From: Paenibacillus typhae
GTDB lineage: Bacteria > Bacillota > Bacilli > Paenibacillales > Paenibacillaceae
DNA length: 53,901 bases
Direction: 5' to 3'
NCBI RefSeq assembly: GCF_900099765.1
Contig: NZ_FNDX01000042.1
Span: 1-53,901, forward strand
Shown here: in pieces, positions 24,239 through 32,298 of the stretch
How the letters are laid out: each line of letters starts with the position of its first letter
Position numbering within the stretch: position 1 is the stretch's first letter
Made by a program: the position numbers and the translations under genes
The notes under the pieces: model-generated
The model's database searches: none
The model's input: the letters and a program-made list of their open reading frames with translations, nothing else
Told to the model about the DNA's origin: nothing

Positions 24239-24955
24239 ATGGCTGAGCATCTGAATAGAATTCTGGTGGTGGATGACGAGGAGCGCATTCGCCGCCTGCT
24301 GAAAATGTATCTTGAAAAAGAAGGCTACGAAATCGACGAAGCGGAAGACGGCGAAATGGCTCTGCGCAAAGCTACAGCCAATGATTACGGTCTGATCCTG
24401 CTGGATGTGATGCTGCCGGGAATCGACGGGATCGAGGTATTGACAAGGCTTAGAGGCGTCAAATCTACTCCCGTTCTGATGCTGACTGCCAAGGGTGAAG
24501 AAATCAACCGTGTACAAGGCTTTGAAATGGGAGCCGATGACTATGTGGTTAAGCCGTTCAGCCCGCGCGAGGTTATTTACCGGGTCAAGGCGATTATGCG
24601 CCGTTCCTCGGCAACTGCCTTTTTATCCAAAGAGAGTAACTCCAGCAACAATATTGTGTTTCCTCATCTGATTATTGAGCATGATGCCCACCGTGTTACG
24701 GCAGGCGGCCAGGAAGTCAGTCTGACCCCCAAGGAATACGAACTGCTTCATTATCTGGCAATATCACCGGACAAGGTATTCTCCCGCGAGGAGCTGCTCA
24801 AGGATGTGTGGAATTATGAATTTTTCGGAGATTTACGTACCGTGGATACGCATGTGAAAAGACTCCGCGAGAAGCTGAATAAGGTATCACCGGAATCGGC
24901 AGCAATGATCACCACAGTATGGGGAGTTGGCTATAAGCTCGAGGTACCCAAATAG
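24239..24955 (+). CDS. resD: response regulator ResD, OmpR family
   Basis: 238 aa. Receiver domain (1-120) with acidic pair V-D-D near residue 12, phospho-acceptor D56 (LLDVMLPG) and TAKG; C-terminal winged helix (about 135-236) ending WGVGYKLE. It activates respiration and anaerobic genes in response to ResE. GGAGGAG (24223-24229), 9 nt before ATG 24239, rejects the longer frame from 24191. The resE GTG begins at the base after its stop codon. Confidence 0.95.
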   Translation: MAEHLNRILVVDDEERIRRLLKMYLEKEGYEIDEAEDGEMALRKATANDYGLILLDVMLPGIDGIEVLTRLRGVKSTPVLMLTAKGEEINRVQGFEMGADDYVVKPFSPREVIYRVKAIMRRSSATAFLSKESNSSNNIVFPHLIIEHDAHRVTAGGQEVSLTPKEYELLHYLAISPDKVFSREELLKDVWNYEFFGDLRTVDTHVKRLREKLNKVSPESAAMITTVWGVGYKLEVPK

Positions 24956-26401
24956 GTGAGCTTCTGGAGAAGCTTGGTCGGCAAGCTGTGGGCTACGATC
25001 ATCTGCCTTGTTGCTGTTGTACTTATTACAGTAGGGCTGTTTCTGCTGCCTTACATCGACAGCAACTTCGCCAATTCCGGGGCGATCAAACGTTTATTCA
25101 TGTATGCCTGTATGATCGGGTTTTCATTAACAACGTTTTTTGCGTTATTCCTGTTCACCAAAATTACACAGCCGATGCAGCAGGTCATTGAAGCGGCCAA
25201 CAATATCCGCCGGGGACAATACGGCACGAGGCTGAACCTCCGAACCAGTGATGAGATCGGCCAGCTGGCCACCTCGTTCAATCATATGGCTGCAGAGCTG
25301 GAAGAGAACATCCGCAGTCTGAATCATGAGAAGGGGCATTTGTCCAGTGTGCTTCGCAGCATGACTGACCCTGTGATCACCTTTGACAATGAGGGTCACG
25401 TCATCCTCACTAACCCCCATGGTCAGAAGCTGCTGGAAACCTGGAGCGATTTGAACCTGGAGCATCAGGAGGAGAGCGATGCCGGGCAGGAGTCGAAGCT
25501 TGCTGTTTTCAGCGCCGTTCCGCTTCCGCTGCGTCCTTTATTTATGGATACGCTCAGCCAGGGCGGGGATCAGCGTGCCAATGTGCATGTCCGCCAGGGC
25601 GTATGGTCCGTTCATATGGCTCCGCTCTATTCGGAAGATCACATCCGGGGTGCTGTAGCCGTGCTGCGGGATGTGACTGAGGAAGTGCGGCTGGAGAAGA
25701 TGCGCCGTGACTTTGTGGCTAATGTATCGCATGAGATCCGCACGCCGCTCTCCATGATGCAGGGCTACAGTGAAGCCCTGCTTGATGGTATGGCTTCCTC
25801 CCCGGAGGAGAGAAATGAGCTGGTGCAGGTGATTCATGATGAATCGCTGCGGATGGGCCGGCTGGTTAAGGATCTGCTTGATCTGGCACGGATGGAAGCA
25901 GGACATACGGACATGATGATGGGACAGGTTGATATGGGTGAGCTGCTTGACCGGATCTACCGTAAATTCTCGGTACGGGCTAAGGAGCGCGATATTATTC
26001 TGGATCTGCATAGACCCGAAGGATTACTGGTGCTGAAGTCTGCCGATATGGATAAGCTGGAGCAGGTTCTCACTAATCTTCTGGACAATGCTTTCCGGCA
26101 TACGCCTGCCGACAAACAAATCTCGATTCTGACCGACTCTGTAGTGCTGGAAGGCCGCCGTTATATTGAGATTGCGATCCGTGACCAGGGCGCCGGGATT
26201 CATCCGGATGACCTTCCTTTTATCTTTGAACGTTTCTACAAGGCGGACAAGGCCCGTGTGCGCGGGGAATCGGGCGGTACCGGACTTGGGCTGGCCATTG
26301 TCAAAAATATCGTCGAATCACACCACGGACAGATTTTTGCCGCCAGTAAGCTTGGCGAAGGCACCACTTTTACGCTACGGCTTCCTGTCGAAAAACAGTA
26401 A
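24956..26401 (+). CDS. resE: sensor histidine kinase ResE
   Basis: 481 aa. TM1 about 11-31, TM2 about 47-68, HAMP about 69-122, a PAS-like region about 130-240, HisKA with VSHEIRTPL (H259), and HATPase with N box (LTNLLDNAFRHTP), DQGAGI and GGTGLGLAIV. The extracytoplasmic loop is only about 15 residues, against more than 100 in B. subtilis ResE, so sensing must rely on the membrane, HAMP or PAS region. GTG 24956 directly follows the resD TAG. Last gene before the hairpin 26421-26447. Confidence 0.94.
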   Translation: MSFWRSLVGKLWATIICLVAVVLITVGLFLLPYIDSNFANSGAIKRLFMYACMIGFSLTTFFALFLFTKITQPMQQVIEAANNIRRGQYGTRLNLRTSDEIGQLATSFNHMAAELEENIRSLNHEKGHLSSVLRSMTDPVITFDNEGHVILTNPHGQKLLETWSDLNLEHQEESDAGQESKLAVFSAVPLPLRPLFMDTLSQGGDQRANVHVRQGVWSVHMAPLYSEDHIRGAVAVLRDVTEEVRLEKMRRDFVANVSHEIRTPLSMMQGYSEALLDGMASSPEERNELVQVIHDESLRMGRLVKDLLDLARMEAGHTDMMMGQVDMGELLDRIYRKFSVRAKERDIILDLHRPEGLLVLKSADMDKLEQVLTNLLDNAFRHTPADKQISILTDSVVLEGRRYIEIAIRDQGAGIHPDDLPFIFERFYKADKARVRGESGGTGLGLAIVKNIVESHHGQIFAASKLGEGTTFTLRLPVEKQ

Positions 26402-26420
26402 ATCCGGACTTAGACTGACA

Positions 26421-26447
26421 GCGCCTCTGAATGCAGAGGTGCTTTTT
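26421..26447 (+). terminator. res operon terminator
   Basis: GCGCCTCTG (26421-26429) pairs with CAGAGGTGC (26434-26442) with one G-T pair, loop AATG, five T. Confidence 0.85.
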
Positions 26448-26517
26448 GTTGAAAGGACTCCTTTAATCTTGTTCATCGTGGAACACCATATACCCGTCAC
26501 TTTAGGAGGCATTATTC

Positions 26518-28011
26518 ATGATTTTATCATTGGATCAAGGGACTACGAGCTCCCGGGCTATACTGTTTAATCTGGAGGCCGGTATGGTTGCCCAAGGGCA
26601 ATATGAAATTAAGCAGTCCTTTCCCCGGCCCGGTTGGGTAGAGCATGATCCGGAGCAAATCTGGGAGAGCCAGCTGACGGCAGCCAGAGATGCGATTCAG
26701 GCCAGCGGGATAGCTGCGGCGGACATTACAGCTATCGGCATTACCAACCAGCGTGAAACAGCCCTGATCTGGGACCGGACTACAGGCGAGCCGATATACC
26801 CGGCTATTGTCTGGCAGGACCGGCGGACTGCTCAGCAATGTGAGGAGATCAAGCGGCAGGGGCTGGACCGGGAGATTGCAGACAAGACGGGTCTGGTTGT
26901 GGATGCCTACTTCTCTGCGACCAAGCTGGCCTGGATCCTTGATCATGTACAGGGCGCAAGAGAGCGTGCAGAGCGCGGGGAGCTGCTGGCAGGGACGATT
27001 GACAGCTGGCTCATCTGGAAGCTCACAGGCGGCGCTGTGCACGCTACAGACGTGACCAACGCCTCGCGGACGATGCTGTTCAACCTGCATGAACGCAGAT
27101 GGGATGACCAGCTTATTCAGGAGCTGCGCATTCCGCGTTCCATCCTTCCGGAAATCCGGATGTCCGGCGGAGACTTCGGTACAGCGGATGCCGGCTGGTT
27201 CGGTGCGGAGATTCCGATCCGCTCGGTACTCGGCGACCAGCAGGCGGCGCTGTTCGGACACACTTGCCTTGAGGCAGGCAGTGCCAAAAATACGTACGGG
27301 ACAGGCTGTTTCATCCTTATGAACACTGGGACGGAAGCTGTTGTCTCCAGCCACGGCCTGCTGACAACGGTAGCCTGGGGAATGGGGGATGAGCTGTATT
27401 ATGCACTTGAAGGCAGCGTGTTTGTGGCCGGGGCAGCCGTGCAGTGGCTGCACGAAGGGCTTGGCCTGATCGAAGGTCCGGCCGACTCTGAGCAGCGGGC
27501 AGCTGAAGTAGAGGATAGTGAAGGGGTGGTTGTCGTGCCGGCTTTCACCGGTCTGGGCGCTCCGTACTGGGATATGTACGCCCGCGGAGCTGTCTTCGGA
27601 CTGACACGGGGGACAACGGCGGGGCACCTGGTCCGGGCAACACTGGAAGCATTAGCGTTCCAGTCCCGTGATGTCATTGGTGCAATGGAGAAGGATGCCG
27701 GCATGCCGCTGACCGGACTGCGTGTGGATGGCGGAGCCGTCCGTAACAATCTGCTGATGCAGTTCCAGGCAGATATACTCGGCAGCACAGTGACCCGTAC
27801 AACTTACGCGGAGACAACGGCGCTTGGAGCTGCTCTACTCGCCGGTTTGACCTCAGGAGTCTGGTCGAGAGAGCAGCTTGAGAGCTTTAATAAAGCGGAA
27901 CGGGATTTCGTGCCCCGGATGGACGGGGAAGAGCGCGAACGCCGTTATAATGTATGGCAGGACGCCGTAGAGCGGAGTATGGGCTGGGAAAAGCATGAGT
28001 CACGGCATTAA
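26518..28011 (+). CDS. glpK: glycerol kinase
   Basis: 497 aa FGGY-family kinase that makes glycerol 3-phosphate from glycerol and ATP. LSLDQGTTSSRAI is the N-terminal phosphate-1 motif, FPRPGWVEHDP and WQDRRT are typical GlpK landmarks, and GDQQAALFGHTC and FTGLGAPYWD follow; His within the phospho-HPr loop region of Bacillota enzymes is not obvious to me. TTAGGAGG precedes ATG 26518. No glpF, glpD or glpP is adjacent, so it stands alone between resE and the c-di-GMP-controlled operon. Confidence 0.95.
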   Translation: MILSLDQGTTSSRAILFNLEAGMVAQGQYEIKQSFPRPGWVEHDPEQIWESQLTAARDAIQASGIAAADITAIGITNQRETALIWDRTTGEPIYPAIVWQDRRTAQQCEEIKRQGLDREIADKTGLVVDAYFSATKLAWILDHVQGARERAERGELLAGTIDSWLIWKLTGGAVHATDVTNASRTMLFNLHERRWDDQLIQELRIPRSILPEIRMSGGDFGTADAGWFGAEIPIRSVLGDQQAALFGHTCLEAGSAKNTYGTGCFILMNTGTEAVVSSHGLLTTVAWGMGDELYYALEGSVFVAGAAVQWLHEGLGLIEGPADSEQRAAEVEDSEGVVVVPAFTGLGAPYWDMYARGAVFGLTRGTTAGHLVRATLEALAFQSRDVIGAMEKDAGMPLTGLRVDGGAVRNNLLMQFQADILGSTVTRTTYAETTALGAALLAGLTSGVWSREQLESFNKAERDFVPRMDGEERERRYNVWQDAVERSMGWEKHESRH

Positions 28012-28053
28012 CACAGGACCGGGCATCAATACCGCATAAATACAACAAAAAAA

Positions 28054-28098
28054 GCAACCTGCAGCAAGGAAAATCTTGTCCGCAGGTTGCCTTTTTTT
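28054..28098. terminator. bidirectional terminator between glpK and the minus-strand operon
   Basis: GCAACCTGC (28054-28062) pairs with 28082-28090; seven T after and a run of A before, so it can serve both strands. Confidence 0.92.
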
Positions 28099-28114
28099 GA
28101 TCTAACAGTAATTG

Positions 28115-28465
28115 TTATTCTTGAAAAGAAGGAACGATCAGCATATTCTCAAGTCCCGCTTTACGGCCAAGCCGGGAGAGCTGCATCTTGAGCAGCGGGT
28201 TGTTTTCGAGCGCCAAAGTCACCTGCTGAAAGCCATCCGACTTATACATAATGAAGCAGCTTTCCAGCAGAGGCACGACATCTGGTGCGGTGACATTCAG
28301 CTTGCGGCAGTCAATTTGCAGGCAATATTCTGAAGCTGTGATGGGATTGACTGTCTGCTGGTAAGCCTGCATTGTCTTGAGGCCATCCTCATTGGAGAAG
28401 GTGCCTTCCAGTTGCATATGAACAATCTTATTCACGGAATCTGCTTTCAGAACAAACCTGCCCAT
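28115..28465 (-). CDS. small hypothetical protein, possibly STAS-like
   Basis: 116 aa, soluble, no signal peptide or cysteine motif. The alternating strand-helix pattern (VHMQLEGTFSNEDG, CLQIDCRKLNV, VTLALENNPLLKMQLSRLGRKAGL) resembles a STAS/SpoIIAA-type fold with a regulatory flavour; this is pattern reading, not a family assignment. Third gene of the c-di-GMP-riboswitch operon, 52 bp after the gene above it. GGAAGG lies immediately before ATG 28465, with a G-rich stretch at a better distance. It may regulate or scaffold the two enzymes. Confidence 0.7.
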   Translation of the reverse strand: MGRFVLKADSVNKIVHMQLEGTFSNEDGLKTMQAYQQTVNPITASEYCLQIDCRKLNVTAPDVVPLLESCFIMYKSDGFQQVTLALENNPLLKMQLSRLGRKAGLENMLIVPSFQE

Positions 28466-28517
28466 TCCTTCCAGCCCCCAAATCGAGAGATATACATTCA
28501 GACTGCCGGTTTTAAAG

Positions 28518-28886
28518 TTACTTGATTTCTTCCAAGGTAGCGAGCAGCACGTTGAAGGCGGAGATTACCCGCGGAGCGCCGATGGCCGGTACCAGATGCA
28601 GCAGGATGCCCTTGATCTGATCGACTGTCATGCCGACACGCAGTGCCATTACATAATGTACGCCCAGCTGTTCATACTGGCCCATCGTGATCAGCGCTGA
28701 GATGACAGCAATTTCTTTCCAGTCGGCACCGATTGTGGTCCGTTGAAAAATATCGCCATATGCGTTGCCCATAATATACTCAGCCAGCTCCGGAAAATGC
28801 TCTTTAATCGGCGCCAGCTGCTTATTGCCATAATCTCCGGACAAATTCGTAAAATGTTTAAGTCCGCTGTTCACTGAACTTTCCAC
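28518..28886 (-). CDS. carboxymuconolactone decarboxylase (AhpD-like) family protein
   Basis: 122 aa. It has the helical CMD layout: YGDIFQRTTIGADWKEIAVISALITMGQYEQLGVHYVMALRVGMTVDQIKGILLH is read here as IAVISALITMG, LGVHYVMALRVG and VDQIKGILLH. The CxxC of AhpD-type peroxidase members is absent, while the conserved His (GVHY) remains, so it is nearer the decarboxylase/lactonase or non-redox branch. Start GTG 28886 behind a G-rich box. It follows the ThDP-enzyme gene by 27 bp and is surely in the same operon. Substrate unknown. Confidence 0.85.
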   Translation of the reverse strand: MESSVNSGLKHFTNLSGDYGNKQLAPIKEHFPELAEYIMGNAYGDIFQRTTIGADWKEIAVISALITMGQYEQLGVHYVMALRVGMTVDQIKGILLHLVPAIGAPRVISAFNVLLATLEEIK

Positions 28887-28913
28887 GTAAAAACCCCCCC
28901 TGAATGATGTTAA

Positions 28914-30545
28914 TTAAAGATTCAATACACGGTGCGCTGTCGGAGGCATTTCGTCACGGTCGGTGAGCAGTTCAATCACTGCTACCTTGTTGGAAGCTAC
29001 CGCTGCATCAATAGCCGCAGCAAATTGTTCAGCCGTTTCGCACTTATAGCCTACCGCTCCGAGAGACTCACCGAATTTCGCTGCATCCATCGGAACCTCG
29101 AAGAGAGTGCCGTCAATTCTGCCGGTCGTTTTTTCCATACCTTTGAGGGCCATATCCAGCTGCATGTTATTAACTACAATGAAAATAACCGGGAGGTCCT
29201 TGCACACAGCAGTATTAATCTCGGCACCGAGCATCATGAAGCAGCCGTCACCGGTGATGCAGAAGACGGTTTCGTCGGGAGCAGCAGCTTTGGCTCCGAT
29301 TGACATGCCGATCGCATTGCCCATGCAGGCAAAGTAGGCATCAAAGATAAAGCTTCCCGGCTTCTTGACGTTATACCATTTCACAGCATGGAAGCCATGG
29401 CTGCCGTCGTCTACAAAGAGGGAGCTGTTATAAGGAATCTGATCGCTTAAAGTGCTCAGGACCGAAGCAATCGAAAGTTTAGGCAGATCAGGCAATTCGT
29501 CGCGGTAATTGGCATCTACAGTTATCTCGTGTCTGACCACAGTGTCCCTGTCGATATTCTCCAGATAGTAGCTAAGGTTGTCACGAAGATCCCCGCTGAC
29601 TGAAATGGTTGGTGAATTCAGAATTTTACCGACGAAGGTAGGATCGGAATCGAATTGGATCAGCATTGCAGGGTGATTCTCCGCCTTGAGATTGCAGATG
29701 GTCATATCACTCAGGCGTGAGCCGAGCACGATATACAGATCGCTGCTGTTCAGCAGATCATCCCCGTGCTTGCAGCCGCCCACACCGACCGGGCCGTGAT
29801 ACAGCGGATGATCCCAGGCGATGGCTCCCTTGCCTCCCGGTGAGGTAACGACAGGAATGTTGAAGGTTTCAGCCAGCTGCACCAGCTCCTGGTGGGTGCC
29901 GGAACGGTTGATGCCTTTGCCGGCAATAATCAGCGGGCGCGTTGATTCGTTAATTGCGGTAATGACACGCTCAAAATTGCCGATGCTGACAAGCGGTTCG
30001 CGTTCAGGAATAACAATACGGCATTCTTCCAGCATTTCTGTCTGGACATCAAAGGGAATGCACAGATGCACCGGACCGCGTTGGCCGCTGAGGGCAATAG
30101 AGATAGCATGATTGAAAATCGTACTGAAATGATCACCGCGCTCTACCAGCTTGCTGAAGAGTGTAGCGGGTCTGAACATATCCGCCAAATCAGCCAGATA
30201 AGAGGAGGAATCCTGGCACTGCGGAATACCGAGCTCTTTAATCGACTGATGACCTGTAATAAAAAGAACGGGAAGATTGTTAGCTTTGGCATGTGCAGCA
30301 GCAGTAAGCAGATTCGTTCCTCCGGGACCCGAGGTTCCGAAGGCGACTCCGAGACCTCCGGTTTTGAGTGCATAGCCGGCGGCTTCAAAGCCGGAGCTGG
30401 ACTCATGTCTGCCCGGAATAAATTCGATACCGTAATCAACCATCTTAAGAGCTATAGGACAAATAGATTTGCCGATAATACCAAAGGAATGTGTTACGCC
30501 GAGGCTGCGAAGTGCCTCAGCCATATAATCTGCGACTGTTTTCAA
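28914..30545 (-). CDS. thiamine-diphosphate-dependent enzyme, acetolactate synthase-like
   Basis: 543 aa with the three-domain ThDP layout: N-terminal PYR domain with catalytic Glu in GRHESSSGFEAAG (E48), central domain (about 190-330, ILVAGKGINRSG-like stretch IIAGKGINRSG), and C-terminal PP domain with the ThDP motif GDGCFMML...VVNN. It is far from IlvB and AlsS, so the 2-oxoacid substrate is unknown. Start: TTG 30545 with GGGTGG just upstream is chosen; GTG 30554 and ATG 30524 are alternatives. The frame open to 30632 runs into the leader RNA hairpins. First gene of the operon behind a c-di-GMP-I riboswitch. Confidence 0.88.
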   Translation of the reverse strand: MKTVADYMAEALRSLGVTHSFGIIGKSICPIALKMVDYGIEFIPGRHESSSGFEAAGYALKTGGLGVAFGTSGPGGTNLLTAAAHAKANNLPVLFITGHQSIKELGIPQCQDSSSYLADLADMFRPATLFSKLVERGDHFSTIFNHAISIALSGQRGPVHLCIPFDVQTEMLEECRIVIPEREPLVSIGNFERVITAINESTRPLIIAGKGINRSGTHQELVQLAETFNIPVVTSPGGKGAIAWDHPLYHGPVGVGGCKHGDDLLNSSDLYIVLGSRLSDMTICNLKAENHPAMLIQFDSDPTFVGKILNSPTISVSGDLRDNLSYYLENIDRDTVVRHEITVDANYRDELPDLPKLSIASVLSTLSDQIPYNSSLFVDDGSHGFHAVKWYNVKKPGSFIFDAYFACMGNAIGMSIGAKAAAPDETVFCITGDGCFMMLGAEINTAVCKDLPVIFIVVNNMQLDMALKGMEKTTGRIDGTLFEVPMDAAKFGESLGAVGYKCETAEQFAAAIDAAVASNKVAVIELLTDRDEMPPTAHRVLNL

Positions 30546-30600
30546 ATGCTCCACCCTATCCGTTGTGTATTTTTCTAGCGACTCTAGTGACAATAGAATA

Positions 30601-30622
30601 CCTGTACTCAAATGAGCACAGG
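30601..30622 (-). promoter_or_regulatory. leader hairpin between riboswitch and ThDP-enzyme gene
   Basis: Ten-bp perfect stem (one G-T pair) 30622-30613/30610-30601 with a two-base formal loop. It begins at the last base of the larger alternate hairpin. A T-rich but interrupted stretch follows; it could act as a terminator or as part of translation control. Confidence 0.5.
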
Positions 30623-30682
30623 CCAGTTGCAAGTATAGCCGATCAGAACGTAATGGTGCTTACGTCCCGGCTGCAACCTGGC
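30622..30682 (-). promoter_or_regulatory. alternate (anti-aptamer) hairpin of the riboswitch expression platform
   Basis: Minus-strand RNA: GCCAGGTTGCA (30682-30672) pairs with TGCAACTGGC (30631-30622), enclosing GCCG/CGGC and a perfect ACGTAA/TTACGT stem. Its 5' arm is the 3' strand of the c-di-GMP aptamer, so this hairpin and the folded aptamer exclude each other. Confidence 0.6.
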
Positions 30683-30760
30683 TATCCTGGTCCCAAAAAC
30701 TGAGACTGTAGATCCATGGCTTTGCGTCATTTCCTTTCGGAGAATTTTGCCATATAAAGT
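30670..30760 (-). ncRNA. cyclic-di-GMP-I riboswitch (GEMM-I)
   Basis: On the minus strand the GEMM-I conserved features occur in order: GGCAAA (30751-30746), a stem capped by a GAAA tetraloop (CCGAAAGG), GACGCAAAGCCA, a second hairpin starting GGATCTA and ending GGGACCAGGA, and TAGCCAGGTTGC with the tetraloop-receptor-like flank. Order and spacing match the Vibrio Vc2 aptamer as I remember it. It lies between a sigma-A promoter (30831-30804) and the ThDP-enzyme gene. Confidence 0.9.
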
Positions 30761-30803
30761 TAGGTCCAATGGATAATATTTCATTGGTTAATTTTACTTT
30801 TAC

Positions 30804-30831
30804 AATATATTTTTAACTCTATCATTGTCAA
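30804..30831 (-). promoter_or_regulatory. promoter of the riboswitch operon
   Basis: Minus strand: TTGACA (30831-30826), 16-bp spacer, TATATT (30809-30804). The start point is predicted near 30797, just before a CCAATG/CATTGG hairpin and the aptamer. Confidence 0.75.
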
Positions 30832-30901
30832 TACAATAATGCAGAAAAATACGAAATTTGACGAATTGCAGAACGATTTGGTGAAACCTGAGAGCACATC
30901 C

Positions 30902-30935
30902 AAAAAAAGCTGCCGCTCTGTGTGAGCGGCAGCTT
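30902..30935 (-). terminator. terminator of the chemoreceptor gene
   Basis: A perfect 12-bp stem (AAGCTGCCGCTC at 30907-30918 with 30924-30935); on the minus strand it is followed by seven T. Confidence 0.95.
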
Positions 30936-30956
30936 TAGGCCCTGAGAACCAATCAT

Positions 30957-32207
30957 TTAGAATTTGAAAATATGAATGGTTTTTTGCAGCTGGAATACAG
31001 CTTGAGTCATTTTGTCGGTTTCATCGGCGACAGATTGCAGGGCGTTGATCTGTTCATTCATTGCCGCAGATACTTCCTCGGTGCCGGCTGCGGTCTGCTG
31101 GGTAATTGCCGATATGTTTTCGATGGCGCTCGATATTTTAAGGGCGCTTTCCAGCATCAGGTCACTTTCCTGCGAGAAGGAAGCAATCTGCTCGGTTATG
31201 TATTGCACGCTCTGTACAATCTGCGAGAAAATATGGGCTGTCTGGGCGTTCAGCTCATTCTGCACCTGTACAACCTCTTCATTGATGGCGATATTCTCAA
31301 CGGCCTGCTTGATGTCGGATTCAATGCTGCGGATCAGGCTGAATACTTCTTTGGTTGATGCGGTGGATTCTTCGGCAAGCTTACGAACCTCCTGGGCCAC
31401 AACGGCAAAACCGCGGCCGTGCTCGCCGGCGCGTGCTGCCTCAATCGAAGCATTCAGCGACAGCAGGTTGGTCTGCTCGGCAATCTCAGTAATGGACTTG
31501 GCAATCAAGGAAATCCCGCGGGCGTTCTGTGAGAGGGCCTCAATGGTATCAGCAACCTTATTGGTAGCCTCAATATTTTTGCGCATGCCTTCAGCCTGGG
31601 TATCTACCGACAGACGTCCTTGTTCTACCAGTTCAAGCGTATGTATAGAGCGTTTATTCATTTCCTTGGTGGAATGAGTATAGTTGGCTACTTTTGTCTC
31701 AATATCTTTAATCGATTCCGTCATGTCCGCGATATCTGCGGAAATTTCATTGGCACCGACAGCGAGTTCATTAGAGGAGGAGGCAACCTGGGCCATTACG
31801 ATTTTGAGGCTGTGGTTCTTGTCTTCGATCCCTCTGCTGGCATCCATAACGTGCTTGGTAATTTGTGAAGCTTCGGTCAAAATTTTCTTGAGCTTGTCGA
31901 TCATGATGTTGAAGGAGCGGCTGACCTCACCCATCGATCCGTTTTCATCAGCCCGGCTTGTAAAATCGCCTTTGGCAATGGTGTGGGTGACATTGGAGAA
32001 CTCGTCAAAAGAAGATGTAAGCGTTCTCTCGACGAAGCGCGCAAGGGGATAAGTCAGTCCTGCAAGCGCCGCAATGAGAATGATGCCGAGAATAAGTTTG
32101 CCCATAACTACCATCGTAATCAATACCGGAACAGCGAACAATGCGGCGACAAGATAACAGCCGGCTACAATTCTCTGTTTTAACGGAAGCTTGGTCATCC
32201 AATCCAT
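30957..32207 (-). CDS. methyl-accepting chemotaxis protein without extracytoplasmic sensor domain
   Basis: 416 aa. Two adjacent membrane segments (about 14-34 and 36-55) with almost no loop, HAMP (about 55-108), then a cytoplasmic signalling coiled coil whose hairpin tip has EIAEQTNLLSLNASIEAARAGE and GRGFAVVAQEVRKLAEES in two pieces. It should signal to CheA/CheW, sensing through the membrane or through a partner. GGGGGAA precedes ATG 32207. Single gene with its own terminator; it lies directly upstream of the c-di-GMP-riboswitch operon on the same strand. Confidence 0.93.
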   Translation of the reverse strand: MDWMTKLPLKQRIVAGCYLVAALFAVPVLITMVVMGKLILGIILIAALAGLTYPLARFVERTLTSSFDEFSNVTHTIAKGDFTSRADENGSMGEVSRSFNIMIDKLKKILTEASQITKHVMDASRGIEDKNHSLKIVMAQVASSSNELAVGANEISADIADMTESIKDIETKVANYTHSTKEMNKRSIHTLELVEQGRLSVDTQAEGMRKNIEATNKVADTIEALSQNARGISLIAKSITEIAEQTNLLSLNASIEAARAGEHGRGFAVVAQEVRKLAEESTASTKEVFSLIRSIESDIKQAVENIAINEEVVQVQNELNAQTAHIFSQIVQSVQYITEQIASFSQESDLMLESALKISSAIENISAITQQTAAGTEEVSAAMNEQINALQSVADETDKMTQAVFQLQKTIHIFKF

Positions 32208-32298
32208 AATAAAGTTCCCCCTAAAATAAATGGTGTGTATTGGTATAGTATAGGTGATTGACGGGGGAACAGTCTATTGTAAAAACTGACATAAAACA

